Assembly (NCBI RefSeq): GCF_025024155.1
Contig: NW_026251744.1
Coordinates: forward strand, 298,756-362,755
Length of the DNA: 64,000 bases
Direction: 5' to 3'
From: Gamsiella multidivaricata
Lineage: Eukaryota; Mortierellomycota; Mortierellomycetes; Mortierellales; Mortierellaceae
Shown: piece by piece, positions 33,046 through 43,059 of the stretch
Position numbering within the stretch: the first letter of the stretch is position 1
Layout of the letters: each line of letters begins with the position of its first letter
Notes under the pieces: model-generated
The model's database searches: none
What the model was told of the DNA's origin: nothing
Seen by the model: only the letters and a program-made list of their open reading frames with translations
Made by a program: the position numbers and the translations under genes

Positions 33046-35610
33046 TTACAACTTGGACTTGTTGGCCTTGAGGATATCACCCAACTTGGTGGCGAGCATG
33101 ACCTGGCCCTTGACCTTGATCTGTCCAGACATGAACAGCTTCTGGGCGTTGGCCTTGCCAGAGGCGAGATCGACAAAGACTTCGTCCTTGGTTGTGATCA
33201 CAACATCGGCCTTGTTCTTGGGGGCACCAGCGCCAACACTGCCCTCGCCGTTCTTGAGGTCGACATGGTAAGTAGCAGTCTTGCCGGCCTCGTTGGTGAG
33301 ATCGAACTGGAAGATGGCCTTGACCTTCTTGACCTGAGCCTGGCGCTCGGCCGATGACATGGCCTCAATACCAGTCTTGATCTGCTCGAAAGCAGCAGCC
33401 GACTTAAAGTCACCCGAGGCACCAGCAGCAGCGGGGGCAGTGGTGGTAACGGGGGCAGAGGGAGCAGCCTTCAAGGCCTCGCCCTGGAGCTCAACGGCAG
33501 CGTTGGAGATGATGATGACATTGCGCTCAACCGCACGAACCTGGAAAAGGACCTTGTTGCCCTCGCGCCACATCGAGGTCTCGAGGGTCTCGCCGGGGTT
33601 GACAGTCTTGGCGAAGCGGACCTTGATGTTCTTGAACGAGGCTGGGTCGTTGTTGCAGTAGGTCTTGAAGATGTGCTTACCCGCAATACCGAACGAGCAG
33701 AGACCGTGGAGAATTGGGACTTCGAAGCCTCCGACGGCAGCCATGTCGGGGTCGATGTGGAGAGGGTTCCAGTCACCGGAGAGACGGTACAGCGCAGCCT
33801 GGTCCTCGTGAGTCTTTTCCTGGACAACGTGGTCGGGCTTGCGGCTAGGAGCCTGGTTGGAGGCAGTGGCAGCACCACGGTCAGCGCCCTCCTTCCTGCC
33901 GCCAAAGTTTCCAGCGCCACGGATGAACATGGTGAACTCGTTGACGCAGATGTCCTCACCGTTCTCATCGGTGGTTTTGACTCCGATGGTGGCGACGCAT
34001 CCCTTGCCCTTGTCCAGAATGTCAACAACATAAGGAGTCGAGGTCAACTTGCCGCTGGTGGGGAAGGGCTTGATGATCTCGAGGTACTGCTCACCGTGGA
34101 GAAGCATCATGGGGTTGAACGAGGGGAGGATCTCGCCAAAGGGAACAGCGTTCATGGCAGTGAAAGAGGGGATGACACCGAAGGTGGGGACGGGGCCGAA
34201 GGCCTCGTTGTTCTCGTAAACGAGGTCAAGGTCCTTGCGTGTGGCACCGATACCCAAGTTGTACAAGATAACATCGCGCTCCTTGTACTCGAAGACCTCG
34301 GGCTCGAAGGTCAAGGACTTGGCAGCCTCAACATCGACCTTGCCATCCTCGGAAACGACCTTGGGACGCGAAGAGCCAGAGCCGGCATCGACGTTCTCAA
34401 AGTTGGCCATGATGCCCTCCATGGACTCAGCGGTGGAGGTGGGGTGGGTGGCGCGACCATCCTCAAAGTCGGTGATCTTGGACCACATCTCCTTGACGTG
34501 CTCAGGCAAGAGATCCTTGTTGATGGGGAAGCCGTGGCCACCGGTACGCTCCCAGCGGAGCTTGCCGACGAAGCCGGCACCGACCTCGAAGATGGAGCCG
34601 CTCTCGGTGGTGTCCTCGTGGCAGAGGTACTCGACCAAAGGAGTGACCATCTCGGGCTTCAAGGAGGCGAGCATGTCGGGGGGGAGGACGGTCTCGGTCA
34701 TGCGCGAAGCAGCCATGGGGGCGATAACGTTGCAGGTGATGTTGTCCTTCTTTCCTTCAAGAGCCAAGGTCTGGGTCAAACCGACGAGGGCGAGCTTAGC
34801 AGCCGAGTAGTTGGCCTGACCTGTATATGTGGACATGAAGGGGGAAATATGTCAAGGGTTAAATCTCTCGGCTCGGGAGGACAAGTGCCATCAGCAGTAG
34901 ATCGGCGGCATTGACAGTGGAAATCGGGTTCTTACCAAAGTTTCCGTAGAGACCAGCAGCCGAGGCTATTCAGGAGCAGATGAAGAGACAGCAGCGCATC
35001 GTGTGAGTCTTGCGTTTTCACAAACTGAACAATGTCCCGTTTCCCGTTTCTCTGCTCGCAGTACCCCCTCCTCCCCCTTTTCCTGACCCGCGTTACATGT
35101 GGGGTGAGAACAAACAGTCGACGCCAGCGAAAAAGAAAACGCAGGTGGAAAGTGACACTTACTGGTGTTGATGATGCGGCCGAACTTTTGCTTGCGGAAG
35201 ATGGGCCAGGCAGCCTTGAGGACCTTGTAGGCACCGTCGACGTGGACCTGGAAAATCAAGTCCCACTGCTGATCCGTCATACGGGCAAAGGAGACATCCT
35301 TGAGAATACCGGCGTTGTTGATGACGATGTCGATGCGGCCGAAGGCCTTCATGGCGGTCTCGACAATCTTGTCGCCGTCGAGAACAGAGTCGTAGTTGGC
35401 GACTGCCTTGCCTCCAGCAGCGCGAATTTCCTCCACGACGACATCAGCGGCACGGCTTGAGGCGCCCTCGCCGGTGTGGGAGGCACCGAGATCGTTGACG
35501 ACGACGGAGGCACCGCGGGCACCGAAGGCGAGAGCGTGGGAGCGACCGAGTCCACCACCGGCACCGGTCACGATAACGACACGTCCATCGAAGCGAAGGT
35601 TGTCAGCCAT
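33046..35610 (-). CDS. FOX2: Peroxisomal multifunctional beta-oxidation enzyme type 2 (dehydrogenase, hydratase 2, SCP-2)
   Basis: Exons 35610-35163, 34965-34936 and 34820-33046 give 750 residues. Residues 1-~300 are one SDR domain: NAD motif [16 protein letters not shown], and the catalytic triad Ser151, Tyr164 and Lys168 (INTSAAGLYG, YSAAK). Residues ~330-615 are the MaoC-like 2-enoyl-CoA hydratase 2 with the active-site motif [10 protein letters not shown] and [10 protein letters not shown]. Residues ~640-747 are an SCP-2 sterol/lipid-carrier domain ([20 protein letters not shown]). The C-terminus SKL is a PTS1 peroxisomal signal. It converts trans-2-enoyl-CoA through (3R)-hydroxyacyl-CoA to 3-ketoacyl-CoA. 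The single-dehydrogenase plus SCP-2 layout is that of animal HSD17B4, not of yeast Fox2, which has two SDR domains and no SCP-2. Confidence 0.96.
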
Positions 35611-37428
35611 TATTGTATATGTAAAGGGTCAAAGGAAAGACGGGAAGGAAAGAAAGGAGGAAGAGGCGGGCGAGGAGATGAGGATGGTGCCGTGAGATGA
35701 GGAGAGATGGGAGTGGGAGTCTGAAGAAGGGAGAAAAAAAGAAATGAGAAGAAAGAAGAGAGAAGAAGGCGAAGAGGGACCCGCTTTATACGGCTCTTGT
35801 TTCGATCGCACTGCTATGACCGAATCCCATACAGACAACATGTCCCATCGGGTTACCATTCCCTTGTGATTATGGCTTCTTGGTCCTCAGGCACTGCACA
35901 GTGCTAGGAGGGTAAACACTCGTCCCCCACCCACGGCTGCTTAGCTTCTACTCTCACCGCACTCCAACCCCTCCCACTAAGGTTTGCCATCCTGCGCTCT
36001 CTTCCAAGTGCTTCTCCAGCAGCCTGCCCCCTCCCCGCGCGAGTGTAACAAAGTGAACAAGCGTGTGCATTTTGATCTGTCAACACGGTTCACGGACACG
36101 CTTTAAAGTCTTACCTTCTACACGTATCCCTCATCTCACATCATCATCACCCTCTTCTTCTTCTTCTTCTCCTTCCTCTTTTTCATCTTCATCTTCATCT
36201 TCATCGTCATCTTCATCTTCATCTTCGCTAGTAGCCGGCAGCCGGCAACAAGAAAAGCGCCCTTCACCGGTTCAAAGGATGCTAGCCAGACCGAGGAACG
36301 GGTCACCCGAATGCAAAATTTCTCTTTAAAAGTGTCAATTTTCTGAATTCTTCGCCGAACGACTCGATCGATCCGCTTGCCCCCCACACACGCGGTTCAG
36401 TTCGCATCACTGCAGCGGATTTACTTGGGCGACAGAGCAGGCACTTGTAAACAATGCGCCCTTCAACTTTGACCTTGGCGCTGTCATCTTCCTGGATTCT
36501 CAATCGAGCACCAGACCCAAATTTAGTGAGCCTCCAACAACGCGACTTTTCCGGAGAGGACAACAAGACACGGCAGTTGCTTGTCCGCCCGTCGATCGAG
36601 TAAAGAGCAGCCAGCCTGCATCTCTCTTGTTTGCGGGGTTGTGCCGTATCCGAGATGAACAATCCACTATCACGTGTAAATGAAAGATGCTTCCTCCCAT
36701 GTGCCATGGAGATTTTTTTTTTTCTTCTCCACGAATCCGGTCCCAGGCACACGGATCGATTTTTCTTCACATCTACACGTACACGCTTGCAGCACGGCGC
36801 CAGCTCTGTCTATACACTCTCCTGTACGTGCTGCCCTTACATCTCAACACTATCCCCCTGCAGCCAGCCCCCTGTTATTGGCTTGATTTTCCACGTTCTG
36901 TAGGCTGTCCCAATGGACGCCCTAGACCCACAGCTACATCCATATCCTTTTCGATATCCCATAGACCACTCACTATACATCATTATGTGTTTTTTTATTC
37001 ATAGAATAGAATAAATAGGTGGCGTGTAGATGAAAGAAATATGGAATATGTATGAATGATATATTATCGATTATGACTATTGGCGTATTGTTCCGTGGAT
37101 CCGGAGTGGAGGGGCGGCGTTTCTGTGTCCTGAAAAATCAGTACTGGTTTTACGTCCATCTTCAATCGTCGTCAAAGCTGCCACGGCGCCATCCTGGAGA
37201 CGTTCGCGTCACATCAAAACTTTGTCCGTTCTGGTTCCTTGGACGGCCTGCATTACCGCGCTCATCATCGTCGTCGTTATCAGGGTTCATAACACGCAAG
37301 TTTCTGTTCAGGACATAGATTACAGTTTTTTTTGAAAAAAAAAAGTGATGTTAGTACTCGTCTCCATCACCACGGCTGTTTCCTAAAGATCGATGTCCAC
37401 TCTGGACTCTTGAGAGGCAGGGGGTCAC
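35611..37428. other. Long region without a supported gene
   Basis: The first ~300 nt are the purine-rich promoter/leader of the beta-oxidation gene. At about 36150-36225 there is a CTT/TCATCT triplet-hexamer array. A minus-strand frame of 155 codons (36303-36770) has mixed composition and could be a real small gene, but it has no signal peptide, domain or splice support. 36990-37430 is the 3' flank of the next minus-strand gene. Confidence 0.4.
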
Positions 37429-38351
37429 TTACGTGAGCTGAGGTAGAGATGGAAGCGATGACTGGATGCCGGTGTACTGCGGTAATGGCGATTCCATGTA
37501 TGAGCTGCGTGTCGCATCCTGGTACTTGTATAGTTCCTCCTCCTCTCTCTGCTTGGCAAGCTCGCGTCTTCTCTTTGCAAAGACATATCCCGCCACTGAC
37601 AATGCTACAATGAGGGCAATTGCAGAGACAACAATTCCGGCCACAGCGCCAGACGAAAGATTGCTATGACCTGCTCCATTGTTGCCAGAGTTGGATCCTG
37701 ATGTGGCCAAGGGCGTATTTGTGGATGGTGCTGCTGTCGTCGTGGTCGATGTCTGTCCTGGAACGTAAACTTTTGGAAACTCAGTCTGGCCCAACGACTG
37801 GCAGACAAGCTGATACTGATCCAAGGGCGCGACTGATAATTTGGCGCTGGTTGAAGACTGACAACTCAGACACGACACCATCTGACAAAAAAAAGAAAAC
37901 AAAAACTGTTAAAACACGATTCCGCGCCGCCATTTTCCATTCCTGAACCATGTGTCTACCCAAAAAAAAAAAAAAAAATGCGCGTCGGATGCATCGTTTG
38001 GGCCATACCAGATCATAAAAGTTTTGATTGCATGCACATTGGGCCTGAGCATCTGTTGGCCTATGAGGTGAGAAAAAATATATATTTCCCGATTAAACAA
38101 TGTCACGGACAATCTGGATAAGGACAAGAAGACCGCGTTCAAGACACTTACTGATAAACATAGATGCCAGGCCAGGTATTCATCTGCAACGAGGAATTGC
38201 AGGGCTTCAAAACAGACTCTGCATTATCACAGGGTGCACATGCTGCAGAGACTCCTCTGAGAAGGCCAACACTGGCCACTAAGGCAGTTACCAGCATCCA
38301 CCCCATGCATTTGCTCGTGCTCTTCCTGAGTGCCATTGGCGTAGCTACCAT
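37429..38351 (-). CDS. Type I single-pass membrane protein with eight-cysteine ectodomain
   Basis: Exons 38351-38152, 38060-38009 and 37881-37429 give 234 residues. After a short basic N-terminus (MVATPMALRKSTSK) the segment WMLVTALVASVGLLRGVSA is a signal peptide or anchor. The ectodomain has cysteines C-x2-C-x9-C-x23-C-x-C-x10-C-x2-C-x19-C (CAPC, KPC, QCAC, SCLSC, LVC). A Thr/Ser-rich stalk leads to a strong transmembrane helix (AVAGIVVSAIALIVALSVAGYVFA), a KRRR stop-transfer and a cytosolic tail of ~50 residues rich in Glu, Tyr and Pro. This is a WSC/sensor-like topology without a WSC domain, so a surface sensor is possible. The last codons overlap a strong donor (CTCAC|GTAAGT at 37430), so an alternative 3' exon is possible. 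No known family is recognised. Confidence 0.75.
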
Positions 38352-40049
38352 CTTGTTGACCGTTGTGGGCACTATTGTTAAGATCAAAGAAGTAGGATAT
38401 GGAGAGGGGTTATGGAGGTGCTCAGATAGTAATATCTAGACAATGCGAACTCTTCCTCTCATCCGATGGCGGGCTCCCTCGGGCTCCCTCCCGCTTGCTG
38501 CTGATGACTATATGATTCCTGAGAGATGAGTGGTGCCATGAATGATGAACAGAATCCTGTAGCTGCAAGCTTGTCGCAGGATTGAAGCAGGGCTGTAAGT
38601 CGAGACAGTCTATGGCGCTGACCATTGCGGAGCGTTGTGAGGAATAATAATGGTTTTATCCTGGTATTGTATGTGACTGAGGAGAGAAAAGGAGAGGCGG
38701 ATCTCGAGAGCACTTTGGAGGTTTGCTATTGCAATAACAATTCGTCCGCCACGAGTCCAATGTGTTCTGTTTGGGGGGGGGGGTTATAGTCTCCATCATG
38801 GTTGCAAACAAAAAGAGGGTTGCGTCCGGGCGCATGGAGTGGTTTCTGCTGTTGTCTGTGGATGTTGGTGGTTGTGATGGTGTTCCTGTTTTTTGGGGTG
38901 TATACTGTCTCCTGTGTGCTGTTCTCGTGTTTGACTCGGTGTGAGTGTGTAAGTGTGTGGGTATATGTGTACCCCTGCGCTGCGCAAGTGAGGGGTTTGA
39001 GGGTGTTGTGTGGTTGTGGGTCGGGAGGGGGGACTTACAACGGTGCTGAGAGGGAGGGAGTCTGAGTGCGAGAGCGGGGATGATAGGTGAGTGGATGGCG
39101 GCGAGAAAAGACAAGACCGAAAGACCGATTACAGGAATGATGATAAATAAAATAACAATAAGGTGAGTCGTGAGTAGCTGAAGGAGAAGAGGAAGGGACG
39201 GTAAGGAGGTAAAAGAAAAGAAAAGAAAAGAAAAGGCACAACACAATCGCTCACTACTTCGATGATTGGGGGGGAAGAGACAAAACGATGGATACTTATC
39301 CAATGTGCCAATGCGATGCGATACTATACAGAGAAAGGAGCGTGCACGCCCAGGTGATGGATGGGGGAGGGGCAATGGTCTTATAACAAACGATATAAAT
39401 AGATTTCGATAAAACGATATGGTAACCCAAGACTACCTGGGCCTCTTTTCAGAACCGGCCTCCACTTGCCATCATCCATGGACCACGCAGTCCCTTCCCC
39501 TTCCCCCTTCTCTTTGCTTATTTTTACTCAATCCCATTGCGGCCAGCCTCGCGATATGGTGGTGGTCCCTCCCACCTCCTTCGCTCTTTTTATTCTCAGG
39601 TACGATCACACCCCTGGCTGACATGTCTCAGAATAATTATTTTAGCCAAACGTGTCTTTTTTCAAGTCCGCCGGGACACTTTGATGATCTTTTTTAATTG
39701 ATAACCCCTAGGAAAATCCACCCGGCTAATTAGGAATGTTGGTCTATAGAACCACGCTGGCGCCTTAACCTGTCGTCATTTGCTAGAATGGCAGTGCCCA
39801 TTGTTACTAGTGTTGTTTTCAATGTTGTTTTCAGTGTTGTTTTCAGTGTTGTTTTCAGTGTTGTTTTCAGTGCTGTTTTTTTCTGCGCTTTGTTTCTAGG
39901 CTTGCGAAATCCGAGTCGGAGAGGGGGGTCAATGGTACCTTATTTTCTGTAATGAATTAGGTGCTCGTTTTGAACGCAAATTTATATAAAATGAGAAATG
40001 AGATTTGAAAAGATATATGAATGATAGATTGTGGATCCCTCACCGCTCC
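38352..40049. other. Intergenic region with short tandem repeats
   Basis: No supported gene. It contains a G10 run at about 38775-38784, GT-rich sequence on the plus strand (38840-39030), AAAAG repeats at about 39209-39235 and a 12-bp tandem repeat at 39811. A 239-codon minus-strand frame (38656-39375) is His/Ser/Thr/Pro-rich and follows CT-rich sequence; I treat it as non-coding. Confidence 0.45.
39811..39882. repeat. 12-bp tandem repeat, five copies plus a degenerate sixth
   Basis: Unit TGTTGTTTTCAG, with copies at 39811, 39823, 39835, 39847 and 39859; the first ends in A instead of G, and a sixth copy from 39871 is degraded into a T run. Confidence 0.95.
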
Positions 40050-41476
40050 TCAGTCCGCAATGCGCGTAGAGGGGTTCTCCTTCACTGCGTGTTCCTCCTC
40101 CCGTCGCTGATCCACATACGCCGCCCACTCAGACTCCTCCGTCTCCGCACCCATCCATCTCACCCCAAACCTGCCAAACATTACCAGTCTTCCAAACACC
40201 CGCATCCTCGCCCACTCTCCTTCTTCCTTTGGCAATAACCGATCGTGTACATTCGTTCCCACGAACAAAAGGAACACAAATCCGACACAAGCGACTCCCA
40301 AGATCCAATTCAAATTGACCGAGTATACCCAAGGGTCCTTTGTCGTATGGCCCGTCCCCAACAGGTGGTTATAAATCCCCGTAAACAGCAACCCACCTCC
40401 AACGCCCGCCAACGACCAGGCCGTCAGGATAATTCCGTGCAGAGCACCAATGTTCGATGGCCCAAACATATCACACAGGAACGCAGGGATGCATCCAAAC
40501 CCTCCACCGTAGCATGCCGTCAGGATCCAGATCACAAGCAAGAAGGCCCAGTAGACCTGTCGCTCCATGATCGTCGGCAAGGCCGCAAGGATGATCACCT
40601 GTGAGCACAGCATCACAAAGAACGCGTTTTTACGACCCATACGATCCGAAACCGTCGAAAAGAGAAGCCGTCCTCCAAGATTGAACCCTCCATTGATGGC
40701 AACGATCGTCGCCGCCGTGGCCTCATCTTTCCCAAAGATATCCTTCACAATATTCGCCAACCGGGAGAGGAACACCAGCCCTGCAATCGAGTTTCCAAAG
40801 AACATGATGTAGATGATCCGGTATTCCTTCGAAAAGATCGCTGAGCTCAGAGTCATGCTCACTCCCGGGTCCATAAAGTCCTGGAAGGCCTTCTCGTTCA
40901 TATTTCCCTCCAATGCAGAATCGTCGCCGTCGCTTAATTCTTGCTTATCGGCCCCTGATGTTGAAGAAGTAACGGGCACTTTGTTCCTATAGATATCCAT
41001 TCCATTGACCTGAAATCCCGGGGGAGGGATACGGAACGCCATCAAACAGACCAACATCGCTCCAAAATAACAGCACCCCAGTACCACAAACGTCAGCGGC
41101 AACCCAACCGACGCAATCAACGGCTGAGGAATCTTTGCCAAGATGATCGATCCCGCTCCAAATCCACACACCGCAAACCCGGCTGCTAAACCGCGTCGAT
41201 CCGGGAACCATTTCTGGAGAGCAGAGACCGGCGAGATATAACAGAGTCCGAGCCCTGCACCACCGAGGACGCCGTACCCGAAATACAGGAGTCCCATGAG
41301 CTTAGTGTAGATTCCGATCGCCGCAATCATGTTGCCGAGGAAAAAGATGGTCGCTCCTAGAATTGCTGCCAATTTCGGACCATTGCGCTCTAGCCAGGGT
41401 CCATTGATGGCAGCAGAAAGACCAAAGCAACCTATATGAAAGAAATGACGGATGGCGTGAACCGAAAAAAAAAAAA

Positions 41477-41512
<36 letters not shown>

Positions 41513-42129
41513 CTGTTAGACCATGTGGTTGGCGTAGGCAACCGTTTGTTTGTTAATAAATTTCAATGGGACCAGTGTATATATTACCAACGGCAATGTA
41601 AAACGTGATGGCGGCGTTGTGGGCAGAAGGCGTGGACTTGCCGGTCGCCGGATTCATGACCAGACCATAGATGTAACTGTCGATGGGATCGTTAAAGACG
41701 GACCCTAGAGAGAAAATCGGATGTGAAAGTGAACAGCCTGTCTCAGTGACGCGCAACATGATATGGCCGTGCGCACGCGTGCACGCGAGGTGATCTGTGC
41801 TAAACTAAGTATAGAACTTACAGGCATAGAGTGATCCGCAAATGGCTTGAAAACTACATATTGAAAAGGTACCATAAATCAATACCAAAGATCTGAGCAT
41901 GTCCTCCAATCTCACTTCAAGTCCTCTCATGAGAACCAGGATAGACTTACATAAAAGCAGTGGGGAACATGGCCCATCGGTTGAATGGGATATTGAACAA
42001 CAGATACTTTTCTTTTTCGATTGTACGCGCTGAGCGGTGGTATTCTGTATCACTGTAGTGGCGATGAATCTTTCGAAATATCGTGTGCGCATAATGGCCT
42101 CCAGGTCCGCTAGATTGCTGAGTATGCAT
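40050..42129 (-). CDS. Major facilitator superfamily transporter, oxalate/formate-antiporter (OFA) type
   Basis: Exons 42129-41951, 41853-41822, 41704-41588 and 41431-40050 give 569 residues. The N-terminus NIPFNRWAMFPTAFIFQAIC and SLYAWSVFNDPI matches the 'NRW...P...QLC.G..YAWSVFN.P' start of the OFA family. About 12 hydrophobic helices are visible, with the MFS loop motif LERNGPKLAAILGATIFFLG between TM2 and TM3, and RLLFSTVSDRMGRKNAF between TM8 and TM9. A hydrophilic central loop (~residues 260-320) separates the two halves. Bacterial OxlT exchanges oxalate for formate; fungal relatives move monocarboxylates or dicarboxylates. The substrate is unknown. Intron 3 contains an A/ATA microsatellite at about 41466-41512. 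Confidence 0.88.
41466..41512. repeat. A-run followed by an ATA/TAA trinucleotide microsatellite
   Basis: A run of A then about ten TAA-type triplets inside intron 3 of the OFA transporter gene, close to its acceptor; on the coding strand it reads TTA repeats. Confidence 0.9.
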
Positions 42130-43059
42130 CCTATCAAAGGTTCGCTATTACTGAAGGAAAGGATTGTGGGTCGCGGTTCCGTCCACTAGTAAGTAGGCAA
42201 AAGAGAGTACTCTAAGACGGTTCGACACTATGGGTGATAAGTATCTTGGGTGAGATGGTTGGGTAACTTGACCCAGGAAAGAGCGAGAGCTAGAAAGAGG
42301 CTGAAGAAAGATATGAGAGAGAAAGAAGAGAAAAAAGTGGTTTGTTTCGTAGAGTCTCCAATTCCTGGCGTTTATGAAAGGCGAACTGCAAAAGGTCTGG
42401 AGCACAGGGGGTTTGTTGTAGGTTCAGAAACCACCTGGATGTAGAACAGGCGACAAAGAACGACGAGATCTGGATACATCCTGAATGTCGACGGTAGCCT
42501 AAAAGGAGTGATTGCAGTAGTCCGTGTCGGCCACCTTCCCTTTCCTGCCCTTCTCCTCAGCCCAGATCTCCCTGCATCCGGGTCTTCCTCCTGTCGTCTC
42601 TTCTTTGGCATAGCGCTAATGCTCCGATAGGGATGTGAACCTTCTATACTTTTTCAACTCAGGGAGAGACGCAGGACAGCGGTATGTCCAAAAAGTCATC
42701 CTTTATCTTCATCCTATCATCGCTGTCGTGCCACCAGCAAATCCTGGGTCAATAGCGTATTTTATTTTGTGTTGCCAGGGACTTGGTCCCTGGAACGGAA
42801 GAAAATGTCCCTTCGGAAAAGAAAATCAAACGGAGGATCATTGCCACAGGAGACAGCTCTCTCCTAGTGTTTCCAATGCACGATCTTTAAAGGAGTCTCA
42901 CAAGTGGGCCCAACAAGTCTGAACGTATAATGCGAAGTGACGATGATAGATCTGACGCTGTCCCCACTATACATGCATACCATGGTACTCGACGTCTTCT
43001 TTACCACCAAACCCATGACAGGGGACAGTTTGGGGCGCTTGCTTTTATTCGACTCTATA
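42130..43059. other. Intergenic region, no supported gene
   Basis: Promoter of the transporter on the left and 3' flank of TAF4 on the right. A 95-codon plus frame (42635-42922) has no start context, domain or signal and is not called. Confidence 0.45.

Noticed and set aside
33673..34914. 413-codon plus-strand frame antisense to the beta-oxidation gene
   Set aside because: It is the mirror frame of a strongly codon-biased gene (many GTC, CTC and GAG codons on the minus strand leave the antisense frame open). It contains only Val/Gly/Leu-rich shadow sequence.
38656..39375. 239-codon minus-strand frame rich in His, Thr, Ser and Pro
   Set aside because: Composition follows C/T-rich promoter DNA, there is no domain, and it overlaps the expected leader of the membrane protein gene.
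39811..39882. CRISPR-like array
   Set aside because: The repeats are 12 bp with no spacers; it is a simple tandem repeat in a eukaryotic genome.
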